A stretch of DNA of 64,000 nt, from the NCBI GenBank assembly GCA_037833965.1, contig AP031352.1, forward strand, positions 16,100,501-16,164,500, in the 5' to 3' direction. Each line of letters opens with the position of its first letter. Within the stretch, counting starts at the first letter, position 1. Positions 51,600 through 61,680 of the stretch are shown here, one piece after another. This DNA comes from Marchantia polymorpha subsp. ruderalis. Lineage: Eukaryota; Streptophyta; Marchantiopsida; Marchantiales; Marchantiaceae. The notes under the pieces were generated by a model, which saw only the letters and a program-made list of their open reading frames with translations, did not search any database and was not told where the DNA came from. A program made the translations under genes and the position numbers.

Positions 51600-51945
51600 C
51601 GCGATCACACTATTGAGAATCGCCAAGAATTGTGGTGCGGAAGCTCAAACTAGAGGAAGCGGCTATGAGGCGACAGTGCAATTCGATTAACCGCATTGAG
51701 AGTTCTTGAGGCGGGTTTGCGAGCGTATTGTGGTGAATTGATTCTTGCAAAGATGGATTTTTTACTCTCGGGTTGGAATTGGGTATGTGCAGCGATTTTA
51801 CATGAGTGGGACAATGGTGGCGCTCTGAAGCCATCGTACTATTAAGGAAATCTTGAGACATGGCAAATTTGGCACATGACGAAAGTCTTGGCGAGTTGCG
51901 CAAGAAATGATGGCGATCTTACCTTCGATAGTGAGAGCGTCAAGG
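51600..51945 (+). pseudogene. Gag-like protein, N-terminal part of the outer copy
   Basis: The translation shows ELILAKMDFLLSGWNWVC, then LHEW, and ends in TFDSESVKV at the insertion point. The inner copy has ERLIARKLHFLLWGWNYICV, REWLEP and LFDSESVKV in the same order. Stops and frame changes interrupt it (for example before GNLETWQIW). The sequence resumes at 57206 with the residues expected next, so the two pieces are one gene split by the inner element. Confidence 0.75.
51941..51945. repeat. Target-site duplication CAAGG, left copy
   Basis: Directly before the inner element start TGTGGTACCCC; repeated exactly at 57201-57205. Confidence 0.88.
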
Positions 51946-52254
51946 TGTGGTACCCCACTTTTGGTAATTTTGAGGAAATTTGAAACATTTTTGGAAAACT
52001 GTACCAAGGCACCAATGTAAATAGCCTTCGGTGCATCAAAATAGAGTGAATTCGGAAGATCGCAGAGATTCTCGAGGGACCTCGTAGAATCTGGGAGTTG
52101 GGTACAGCGTCAAGGAAGGGCACCACCCTCCCTGCGAGCTCTGAAGGTATGATCCCTTCGGCGCAAGGCGCAAAATCCGCCTTTGGCACTGCGCCCTCGG
52201 CGGTAGGGAAATCCTTCATATTTAGGTCAACCCCCAAACGCCTCAAACTGGTTA

Positions 52255-52298
52255 GGGTCTCGTTGGAAACAGCTCGACGCGCTGATTCCAACGAGCCC
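52255..52298. repeat. Conserved hairpin unit, copy 3
   Basis: GGGTCTCGTTGGAA (52255-52268) pairs perfectly with TTCCAACGAGCCC (52286-52298) apart from the T/C bulge near the base. It is 309 bases from the inner element's start; in the short element copy 1 is 258 bases from the start, so the position is conserved. Confidence 0.8.
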
Positions 52299-52360
52299 AA
52301 GAACGCCAACAACGGATGAGGACTCCGGGAGTTATGAAGGTTGTAAGATACTCAGCTTTT

Positions 52361-52980
52361 CGCCTGCGCACAGGCAAAGAAGTTTTGTCCTATGCGCGGA
52401 CGAAGGAAGTTCGACTGCGCACAGGCGAAATAGGTTTTTGATGTAGGCGCAAAGTTCGCCTATGCACAAGCGTCCGCCTGTGCACAGGCGCTTCGGCGTC
52501 GGCGGAAAATCCGCCTTCGGCCCTAGAAATGCGCCTTCGGAGGTAGAAATTGTACGGCGCCTTCTGCGCCAGCGCAACGGCGCGGACGAACAAGGAGCCG
52601 CCAGAATAGTAAAATCCGTACGGACCGTACGGACTGTACGGACGGGACTGATGGATGCTCTCGTGGTCGGGCGGAGTTGCGGCGGCGAGCGCGCCGACGG
52701 AGAGACTAGGAACGGACAGTCTGGGGGGGAGGCTGTTGACCGCGGTCAACGCCTTCCGCGCCAGCGCATCGACGCGGACGGACTCCGCCTGCGCACAGGC
52801 GGGTGAAGTTCCGCGCCGGCGGAGAATCCGCCGAGGAGTTCGCCTGCGCACAGGCGGGAGTTGAACTTTTGTCCGACATGCGGACAAGCGCCGGGGCAGA
52901 GGAGGATTGGCTGAGCAGCGGTACGAACGAGTGTACCGCGCAAGGCGGAAAATCCGCCTTCGGCGCTGCGCACCCATGTC
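52361..52980. repeat. Cluster of GC-rich micro-palindromes, upstream of the coding frame
   Basis: Copies of CGCCTGYGCACAGGCG occur at 52361-52375 (partial), 52413-52427 (partial), 52475-52490, 52786-52801 and 52841-52856. Copies of the CGCCTTCGGCG type occur near 52490, 52512, 52531 and 52954. In RNA the latter would form a stem closed by C(UUCG)G, an unusually stable tetraloop. Confidence 0.85.
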
Positions 52981-53140
52981 CGCGGCGTAGTACGCTCGCG
53001 GAGTTCAAATTCGCCAATTCGAGCGTGTGAGTTAAATCGGCGTCGGCGGAGCGTGAAGCCGCGCGTGAGAGCGGATACCATTTTAGCGTAGAGCCGGCGC
53101 GGCCATCAATTGAGTCGACCTTCACGAGCAAGAGCCGACC

Positions 53141-56100
53141 ATGATCTTCGACAGGGAGACGGAGAGCGTCCCATTCTTGAATTCGCGATTCCATTTTCTA
53201 ATGCGAGCTGCGCGCGTCCATCTGCTAGCTGCTAAGCATTACCGACATCGCCGCGCAGAGGATTACTTGGTGATTGAGAGAAAAGTGAGTGCGCGTGATT
53301 TGGAATTGAGTGAGATTAGAGTTTGCCGAGGAAGCAAGGAGCTCGAGCAGGGCAGAGGGAGAATTAGCGAACAGACGAATTCCAAGAACGCAATGTCGAG
53401 ACTGAACCGATTGCGGATGCTGCCGCTCCGACTTCCACAGAACGGGCTGCGCGCTTACGAGGAGCGGCTGATAGCAAGAAAGCTCCATTTCTTGCTATGG
53501 GGATGGAACTACATCTGTGTGGATATGGTGCGCGAGTGGCTAGAGCCACAGGGACCACCTACGCGCGGATTGCGGCCGCATGTCGATCGGTGGACGGTCC
53601 AAGATTGGGCACAGGCATTGGGGAGGTGTGCCGGCATCCCAGGGCACCTCCTCTTTGATAGTGAGAGCGTCAAAGTGTCTAAGCATGACGAGGCGCAATT
53701 TGTGGAGCTCTTCAAGCGGGAGAGGTCTACCAAGAATGGGTACAAGACCCGCGATTACAAGGATCGCTTCCGCCGAACTGTGGCTACGGCGCTGCTGCAA
53801 TTACTGTAGCCACACCGCGCCTGCTACATCACATTGTGGCAGGTCTCTTTTGTGGAGTGCATCATCGAGGGAGCTCCAATTCACTGGGCGAGCATCCTGC
53901 ACAGAGTGATGCGACAGCACACTTTTGAGGAGAAGTGGGGAACTCTAAATCATCTCTCTCCTTTCCTAATCAATTTTTATCGGCAGCGAAATTGTTTGAC
54001 CGCGGCGGAGCTTGTTCGTTTTCCGCCGTTGTCCGTCGACCATCCCGTGAGGTATGTGCGGGAGAACGAGGTCGACACTGATGCAGAGGAGTCGCCGACT
54101 TCTACTCCGCCAAGGCGGAGGGACGAAGGAAGAAACACTCCTGCAGCAAGAGTGCCGCGGAAGCGGCGATGGAGAGAGGAGTCCGAAGAGGAGCAGCATC
54201 AAGAACCCACTGCTCCCATTCGGCAGCGGCCGTTGCACGAAGTGTGCAGCCGGCCGAAGCAGAAGACGCGCAGGCTTGTGTTACCAGCCAGCAGCGCGGA
54301 CACGGCGACGATTGCCACGGAGAAAGGAAGTGCGTCGCCGGAGAAGATCGAGAGAGCGCGGACGTCTGCAGGAGCAACAGACCACGCTGCACCTTCGACG
54401 GACGAGAGGCCGCCTACGGGCCAAGGGCCTCCGGAGTTACCACGTGCGTTGCGGACGGGTGTTCCGCCGGCGCACAGGCGAGCCTCGACGGAAAGGCGAC
54501 CCCAAGCGGACGTGGACCTACGCCTACGCGTAGGAAGAGGCAGTCCGCCTGTGCACAGGCGTTCGCCTGTGCACAGGTCGCCTGCGCACAGGCAGGATTC
54601 ACCCCCGTTCCAACGTAGGAAGGGGAAGGAGCCGGCGGAAGATCCGCCTACGGGTCACTGGCCTTCGGGACCAGACCCTCCGGCGCCCAACGCGCCGCGA
54701 TTTGCGCCTTCGGGCCAACGAGATGCGAACAGGGAGCGTGCGGAGGCCGCACCATCGGCGGGTAGTCCGCCGGTAGATGCGCCTTCGGCGGTAGGGCCTA
54801 CGGGCCAAGGGACATCGGGCGAGCGGCCTCCGGCTATGTCGCCTTCGGCGAAAGACGCCTTCGGCGCTGCGCCTGCGCACAGGCCAGGCACAGCCCTCGC
54901 GCAGGACCGATCGAGGGAGCAAGACCTGACGGAGGAGCGGATTGACTGTTCGCGGGACGAAATTTCGGTGCGCAATGCGCAATCAAACCCCGCGCAGACA
55001 CACTCCGCTCGATCGCCTTCGGCGGCGGACGTCGGCGGTAGAGAGGATACGGTCGAAGACCAACAAGCGGGCGACGGGGATGTAGCACGGCCACATTCGC
55101 CCACCGCCTTGGACATTTTGGCGAAGAGCAGCGAGGCTGCAACGGTGCCTTCGCAGGCAGCACCCGTAGACGACGTGCAGCCCCACTCGGGTCAGTCGCC
55201 AACGCAATCAATGGCGACTGAAATCCTTAACTCGGATGATGACGACGGAGGCTCCACAGAAGCAATGTCGGGAGCAGGGGATACCGAGGAGGAGGAGGAG
55301 GAAATTGTTGGAGCGCCGGCGGCGGCACTCTCTGAGCAGGTGATACCGTTGGTGAAGTACTTAGATCGCAAATTTGATAAATACTCCGATCCACTCAAGC
55401 CGGAATCTTACATCGAATTAGTGCGCAGGCGGACTCGCACTAAAGTCCACACTAGCAAGCTACTAGCTAGGACGGACCAGGAGTTGAAGGATTTGAGGGA
55501 GAAGCATGCCTGTTTGTGGGGTTAGTACAACCTTGTGAGGAAATCGCACGCCCTCGACAGGATGAAAAAGGAGAGATTGGAAGAGCTCACCAGGGATGTG
55601 GTGAAGACCACGACAGATTTGATGTCTGAGAGAACTCAGAATCAGATTCTGTCAGAGTAGCTCGTGCGACAGACGCGTTTGTTGGCGGAGTGTCAGCTCG
55701 CACGACAAGCGGATGAGGATTTAATCCGCAGGCTACAGTCAGAGTGTGGGGAATTGAGAGCGCATCGTGCGGAGGCCGAATCGCAGTTGGTGGTAATTGA
55801 AGAGGATCGCAGGCGAGAGGCAGATCGCACGAAGGAGAAGATGGCGAGGCGTGTCGCCCACTGTCTCAAGGGCTACGCCCACTGAGAAGTGGCGGCGCAG
55901 AAGAAACTCACACTGCGTGAGTTTGAGCTTCGCGCAGCGGGGTTGTTGGCAGGCGACAACAGGAGTCGGCGGAAGGTGGCGAAGAAGTTAGACGCTTTTC
56001 TGTCGCAGGCGCGAGATACCATGTCCACCCTCGAGGTGGAGGTGTCCGCGGCGTTGCAGCGGTTAGGACTGCGCAGTCGAGCGGAAGACTGGCAGGGTAG

Positions 56101-56188
56101 GGAGTTAGTGCGCGGCAGTCCGTCGCGCAGGAGACGTAGCACAGGTTCTGCGGAGTGTAGTGTAGCGTGGTTCCGTGCAGGCGTGTAG
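53141..56188 (+). pseudogene. Gag-like / coiled-coil element protein, four in-frame stops
   Basis: A single frame of 1015 codons without frameshift, interrupted by TAG 53807-53809, TAG 55523-55525, TAG 55658-55660 and TGA 55883-55885. Codons about 85-290 form a helical domain (YEERLIARKLHFLLWGWNYI, REWLEPQGP, FDSESVKV, TKNGYKTRDYKDRFRRTV, then the stop, PHRACYITLWQV, GAPIHWASIL, LSPFLINFYR). Its layout reminds me of plant retrotransposon gag-like and mobile-domain proteins. Codons about 305-730 are a Pro/Arg/Ser-rich linker packed with micro-palindromes. Codons about 735-1000 begin VKYLDRKFDKYSDPLKPESY and continue as a long coiled coil. I do not assign a function. The frame is well preserved, so it decayed recently. 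Each stop is one transition from CAG (TAG) or from CGA or TGG (TGA). Confidence 0.85.
54440..55160. repeat. Micro-palindrome cluster inside the coding linker
   Basis: CGCCTGTGCACAGGCG is at 54546-54561. A second and third copy follow immediately (to about 54593), another is at 54870-54884 and a variant near 54468. CGCCTTCGG(C/G)-type copies lie near 54661, 54706, 54781, 54841, 54856 and 55015. They read as PPAHRR, PVHRR, SAGP or AFGA peptides and keep the frame open. The matching linker of the outer copy (about 57.56-58.25 kb) shows none and is some 500 bases shorter. Confidence 0.85.
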
Positions 56189-56978
56189 CGTAGTGCAGTG
56201 TAGTGCTAGTTAGGATTTAGAAGGTATAAAATAGTTCAAGGCGTTTTGCCTTGGGTTCTTTCCCAATTTCGGAAGTGCAGATCAGGAACTCATTTTCTCT
56301 GCGTGTTTGTGTCCTTAGTTCTGTCACCACGCAAGAGGAGCTACCACTTGGCGTTCCGCATTTTGTAGCTGAAGGCCTTCGGCCGAATGTTCAGAGCTAG
56401 TACATTGATTAGAGACTTGAGTAGTTCGGATCTACACCTGCGGGTGATTGCCGATGCTCAGAGCCAGTGACTAGTTAGATACTTGAATAGTTTCGCCCCT
56501 ACACCTTCGAGTGTTTGTTCCTAATTGTACTCCTTTGGGATTTTTCCCCTGAATGCCAAAGTGAAGTTTTGCTACTTCGTGTAAACCTTGGTTGTAAATT
56601 CAGGTTACGCTGCAGCAGGTGCCTTCAGGGTAACCCCTGTAGTATTTCTGGGAATGACAAGTGCTTGAGAATTCAAACTCTTCAATAGACTGTTATTGTG
56701 TTACTGGAATGTTTCTCAGTGAGTCCTTTAGTGCGGACCTGCGTTCTCTGCGCGTTTTGTGAGTTGAGAGTGTTGTTCACCGCGTATGAGTGACTTCGAT
56801 CCGAAGTAGGTAGTCCAAACCGGGTTTCCTGCACTAGCAGCAAGCTAGTGGAAGTGTTGTAAAAGCCGGAGTTGGGAGTCACTACCCGCAGCTTCGCCGA
56901 GTGCACTCGTGAGAGACCTTCCCCCTGAAATTTTGAGTAGAGGTCCTAATGGATCTCTGGGTTATGTTTCTGTAGTTT

Positions 56979-57001
56979 CAGGTGTGTGTGTGTGTGTGTG
57001 T
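56979..57001. repeat. (GT)n microsatellite in the element's right-end block
   Basis: About eleven GT units; the short element has a corresponding GT run at about 17315-17332, so the run is part of the shared element sequence and varies in length. Confidence 0.9.
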
Positions 57002-57200
57002 GTTACGCTGCACTATGCGACCTCCGAGTGCGCTCCGAGTGGACACTTGCAGTATTTCTGGGAGTGATAGTCGCCTGAGAATTCAAACTCCTCAATAGTC
57101 TGTTAAACGTGACACTTTGTACCCTGTGTGTTCCTCTGTCCCTGTGGGTTCGACCTTTCTACCACTATATTGCAGTTTTAGCCTTTAGTGAGTTATTACA

Positions 57201-57205
57201 CAAGG
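57201..57205. repeat. Target-site duplication CAAGG, right copy
   Basis: Directly after the inner element's end TTATTACA and identical to 51941-51945. Confidence 0.88.
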
Positions 57206-58857
57206 TAACGCAAGATGAAGATAACTCTTATGCAGCCTTATTCAAGAACTCGCGCACTGGCAAGAACGGATATCGGATCATATGGTACCCTGATCGTCTC
57301 AGGAGGAATGTGGCGATGGCGTTGATGCAGATCCTTCGACCTTCTCGGACCACATACATGATGACTTGATAGGTTGGGTTTATGGAACGAGCGCTGCGAG
57401 GAGACCAAATTCACTGGGTGCGAATGTTCTAGATAGCCACCCGGCATAACATTGATGTACTTCCGGGAGTATAAGCCAATTAACTATCCCCTTTTTGATT
57501 AATTTCTATAGGGGTATGGGACTGCTAACTTATGCAAAGAGGAAGGAGTTTTTGATGCAAACTCATGCGTAGTATGGAGAAGAGGTTCTGAGTGCCAACG
57601 AGGTCAAGATTAATTCGACTTCGAGTAGAACAGAGGCACCTAGGTACAGACAAGAGGAGCGATCACGGAAGAGAAGAAAACTTCAAGAGATCGAGGTGAC
57701 CGACGAGCGTGAGCGCATACCAATTCCTACCAAGTTTAGAACGACTAATGATCGGGCTAGGACGAAGGTGTAAGTTAGACGGTTGATACTAAAGGTTGAC
57801 AGCGGCATGGAGAACAGCGTTGTTGCGTCGCAATATCAAGTTACTTCAACAGAGTGGGTGGGGTTAGAAGTACAGACTGCCATGAGAGAGAAGTATGTGC
57901 CTTCAGAGAAGGACCTTCGGACTATTGAGGTGAAACCTTTGCCATAGGTGAAGCGACGGGCAACAAGAAAGGAGAAAGGAAAGGCCATAATGACGGAGGA
58001 AGGAACCTTATGTCGAGATCAAGTTCCTTTGAGTGAAGCCAGGGTAAGACTTCCTTCGCATGAACCTGCAGAAGTGCTGACAGTGTCACAGGATACAGAG
58101 GAGTACCCGGTGACCCTCGAGAAGATCTCATAGAGAGTAGTGGAAGGCGTAGCATGAGAGACTAATCGCAGCAGCCGGTGATGTCATCTCGGACGTCCAC
58201 ATGAACGATTATATTGGATACGGGCGAGAATCCTTCGGCAGAAGAGATTCAGTCGAAAGTAGTCAATGATGTGGACGTGTTGTGTGTACAAGTGATACCT
58301 CTACCTCGGTATCTCGACAGCAAGCTTGGGAAGTATGCAGGTACCATCAATGTTGGAACTTACGTGGAGTTAGTGCGTAATAGGATGCGGGTTAAGGTGG
58401 CAACGGCTCACGCAGTAGCAGAGAAGAAGAGGCGGTTACATGAGGCAGAGACGAAGTACAATGTACTTTGGAGAAGATTGGCCGAAGAGGTAGAGTTGCA
58501 GAGGTCTTCGGAAAATACATGTGAGAGTCTTCGGATTGACATTGAGTTCATCAGATGTGCGACAATCGATCTTCGGAATAGACTAGAGGCGTCTCAAGTA
58601 GCTTTCAACGAAGAGTCGCAAAGAGTAGATGAGCATACTGCAGATTCGAAGAAGAAGTATCACGCGCACGCATCAGAGGCGGCAGCAAAGTTGAAGGCTC
58701 TGACGAAGAATGAGGCTGCTAGGTACTCAGACCACAAGCTAGTAGAGAGATTGAAGGCCAAGTGCAATGAGATGAGATCTCAGCGATCGTTGGCCGAGGA
58801 GCAGTTATGTGAGAGGAGGCGAAACTGTCAAAGTCGGAGGAGAAGAATCGATAGTTA
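57206..58857 (+). pseudogene. Gag-like / coiled-coil protein, C-terminal part of the outer copy
   Basis: Resumes the outer gene after the insertion: DEDNSYAALFK, GKNGYRI, DRLRRNVAMALMQILRPSRT, later SPFLINFYRGMG, then a short linker. PLPRYLDSKLGKYAG and YVELVRNRMRVKV open a coiled coil that ends near 58857. The inner copy has DEAQFVELFK, TKNGYKT, DRFRRTVATALLQLL and VKYLDRKFDKYSD at matching places. Several stops and frameshifts (for example after TTYMMT near 57369) show it is older and more decayed than the inner copy. From about 58.97 kb the shared right-end block follows. Confidence 0.8.
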
Positions 58858-59250
58858 GCGGAGCAGACAAACGACACCTTGATAGAGAAGCTGAATCGAT
58901 GTCAGCGTGGATTTGTATTATGGTAGGTCGAGACGCAAAAGTGGTTGCAATTACGAGATCTTGAGCGTCGCGCAACTGCAATTTTCCCCCCTGAATATTA
59001 AGACAAGGTCATGATCGACCTCTGTGATGCTGGATTGGAGAATTTCAGGATTGTTGTGTGATTTACGTCAAATTGTGACTACTTCGGACTTAGCACCTAC
59101 AATATTTCTGGGAGTGACAACCGCTTGAGAATTCAAACCCCTCAATAGACTGTTAAATACGTGACACTTGTTGCTCTTTCTGTTGTTTCTGTCCTTGTGG
59201 GATCGGATCTTTACCATTATGCTACATTTTGGTCATTATCTGTCATCACA

Positions 59251-60479
59251 TGAAACTACACTCTTAAGCATGCATTGTTTTAGTTTCAAAATTATCTTCA
59301 AAACACAAGAAGGTTACCACATTGCCTAATGACGGATACCGTAAAAATTATGTTTTTACGATATCTGACTATCATCATATGATTACCTGGACTTAAGCAC
59401 TAACTGAACATGTATCTTGGAGATTGGATTCCAATATATATCTTGTAGTCTAGACAGTCCACATCCACAAAAAGGTAATGCAACATTGATCAAGTACATG
59501 AACATCGAATGGCTTGATTCTCTTAAATTACATTTTCACAGGTTTGACACTATGATCATAATTCTTAAATTGCATGGAAGTAATAGAGTACTCCACATAT
59601 TGGTTTTGGAACTTTGGGACATAAGTAATCTCTTTCCTTAACAAAAATCTCACACTAAGATACATTCTTGCAGTTTTTAAATAAGATGCGCACTTTGATG
59701 TAAAGGTCAAACAAAATTTATTGTAACTATATGCTACAATCAAACTTACTGAAGTGTATTTCAAAGTATCATATATCGGTTATAATCTTAAAGCATGGCT
59801 AAATTGGGATATTCAAATGTTGAAAGAAAGAAAAAAACATAGTTTAATTTCACTAACATGAAAAAATCAAATAACTGATTTTACACAAAAAATACAAAAA
59901 CATTAAAACATTAACCTTTTAGACATGAATCTTTTACTAATTCTCATTTCATCATTTGAAGATTTCAATTCTAAATCTATGAATAAGAAATAAAAATTCA
60001 TCGTTGAAGTTTCCTATTTCAATTTGTTATGCTTAATATTTTCTTCCTTCTCTTTATTTCTTTTTCACTGCTAAGAATATCAACTATCACAATTATAAAA
60101 ATCCATTCTAGCATCTCTTTCATGACATAAGAAAAATATTAATAATTTGACATAAGAGTTATTTCAGCAATACTTCAAAATTTTTAATCTGTGATTTTTA
60201 ATAACTATTAATCACTTGAGTTAAATGTCAATTTGTTTCAATACTTAAAAACAATGTTTGTGATTTGAAAACCTTTCATTTTTATATCTTATAAAATTCT
60301 TGCAAACTAGAAATATACAAGAAATTTAAATTTTCACAAATTTTTATTCAAATATTTTTTGGAAATGTATTTGTAATTTCTTTATGCTAAATGATAAATG
60401 GATCAAGGCAGTGGTATCCAAAGGATCAAAAAGCTAAAAAACACAATACAAAGAACTCAACTCCAAACTAGGAGAGAAC
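59251..60479. other. AT-rich spacer
   Basis: Very AT-rich sequence with no recognisable coding capacity, probably old repeats. Its right part leads into the 3' end of the minus-strand LINE remnant. Confidence 0.5.
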
Positions 60480-61680
60480 CAAAAGAACTCTCTAACTAGT
60501 GCCTAGAGCACTAGAACTATGACTACTAACATTACTCATAAAACAACCTAAATCATAAGTCTCAAGCTCAAGCAAAGAATAAAAATTATCAACAACAACC
60601 TTATAAGTCACACTACTAACTATATATCTAGTACAAGTAACAAACACATACTCTTCATTCTCAACTTTTCTCTCATCATATAGACTACAAATACTTTCAC
60701 TCCTAACAATGTTCAAGGAGCGCACTTACTCAATACCAAGATTAAGATATCTTGTTCTATGTCGAGCAATATTATGTCGTAAAGATGTAGAGATCTCCAC
60801 AAGTAGATATGCTTACTCACAATAAACAAGCATAGTATTTACGTGAAGTTGAAAAAACTCCATTTTAGGGCTTCGTTTGCTTCAAATAATGCTAAGAAAT
60901 TACTCCTTAATACACTCGCGAAGGGCCATAAGTTGCAAATCTCAATCGAGTTCAAATTTCACCTCAAAGACCAAATCACCACATATGCAAACAATCCTTT
61001 GGAACATGCGGCACGCAAAGCTTGAAGAGAAAGCCAACAAACAGCAAGAGATCTCACTCTTATGATGTAAATGATAGTCAACAAGAGAGCTTCAGTCTCA
61101 AAAGGTTAACAACTTGTTTCCACAAGAGTAATAACATATGAAATTTGGGTTCTCACATCCAATTCTTCTTGTAAAAAGATTTTTTGCACCCTCTCCAAAC
61201 TTTGCGAACCTCTCTTCTTACAACCAAGACCCCACACTTGTGTTCTAAAGAAGATAACTGGAAATACTAAGCTCATGAATAAGAATTTACTAAGACTCCA
61301 AGACACTAGATAAGCTACTCTACATCTATTTAGCGATAAATATAGAGCTTTGAAACCAGCTTTTACTCTCTTGTCCAAATATAATCCTGGGAAAAATCAA
61401 TGAATAAATATTTATAACTCCTCACTTGTTTCAACTCTAATACTTTGTTTAGAATAAAGAAATAAATATTAAAAAAAACTATAAGTATAAACTAACTTGG
61501 ATCCAGTGATCACAAGAATGAACTTTGACTTCTCCAAATTGAACTCCATCTAATTTTGAGTACAAAATTTATTCAAAGTGGAAATTACAAAAGTTAAGAT
61601 TTTTTTGTAAACTAATGGCATCATGTGTTAGTAATATAAAATCATTTATATACAAAACAACTTTGATGACAAAGTTTGAC
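60480..61680 (-). mobile_element. Dead LINE (non-LTR retrotransposon), C-terminal half of reverse transcriptase
   Basis: Reading the minus strand from 61680 down: VVLYINDFILLTHDAISLQ is the catalytic palm motif, with the usual YADD changed to YIND. About 100 bases on, in another frame, MEFNLEKSKFILV is the next conserved RT block. 61378-61106 encodes a 90-codon frame with VKAGFKALYLSLNRCRVAYL, FPVIFFRTQVWG and LERVQKIFLQEELDVRTQ, the thumb region seen in plant LINEs. 60725-60492 has ICSLYDERKVENEEYVFVTC, the cysteine-containing region near the C-terminus. Frameshifts, stops and the lost catalytic Asp show it is inactive. No endonuclease part or 5' end is visible. Confidence 0.8.

Larger units (their letters stand above)
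51946..57200 (+). mobile_element. Inner, 5.26-kb coding member of the TGTGGTA...TTATTACA family
   Basis: Starts TGTGGTACCCCAC and ends AGTTATTACA, with the exact 5-bp duplication CAAGG on both sides. TG...CA ends with a 5-bp duplication are typical of LTR retrotransposons, but I find no matching LTR at the two ends and no reverse transcriptase, integrase, protease or transposase inside. The ends are instead weak inverted repeats (TGTGGTA against TGTAATA). It contains a hairpin unit (52255-52298), many GC-rich micro-palindromes (52.1-56.4 kb), one gag-like/coiled-coil reading frame (53141-56188) and a right-end block of about 950 bases shared with the 15388-17565 element. It may be a gag-only non-autonomous retroelement that lost its LTRs, or an undescribed DNA transposon. 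Confidence 0.85.
51122..59250 (+). mobile_element. Outer member of the TGTGGTA element family, split by a later insertion
   Basis: It begins TGTGGTAGTGC at 51122 and ends TGTCATCACA at 59250, matching the family ends. The flanks GGAAA (51117-51121) and TGAAA (59251-59255) agree at four of five positions, as an aged 5-bp target duplication would. Without the inserted copy and its extra target duplication (51946-57205) it measures about 2.87 kb. It carries the same gag-like and coiled-coil protein, broken by stops and frameshifts, and the same right-end block (TTTCTGGGAGTGACAACCGC, then GTGACACTT, then the terminus). The left boundary is less certain than those of the inner copy. Confidence 0.65.

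Noticed and set aside
54102-55211. Minus-strand frames opposite the element protein
   Set aside because: They mirror the GC-rich palindromic linker; the plus frame continues into conserved domains on both sides, these do not.
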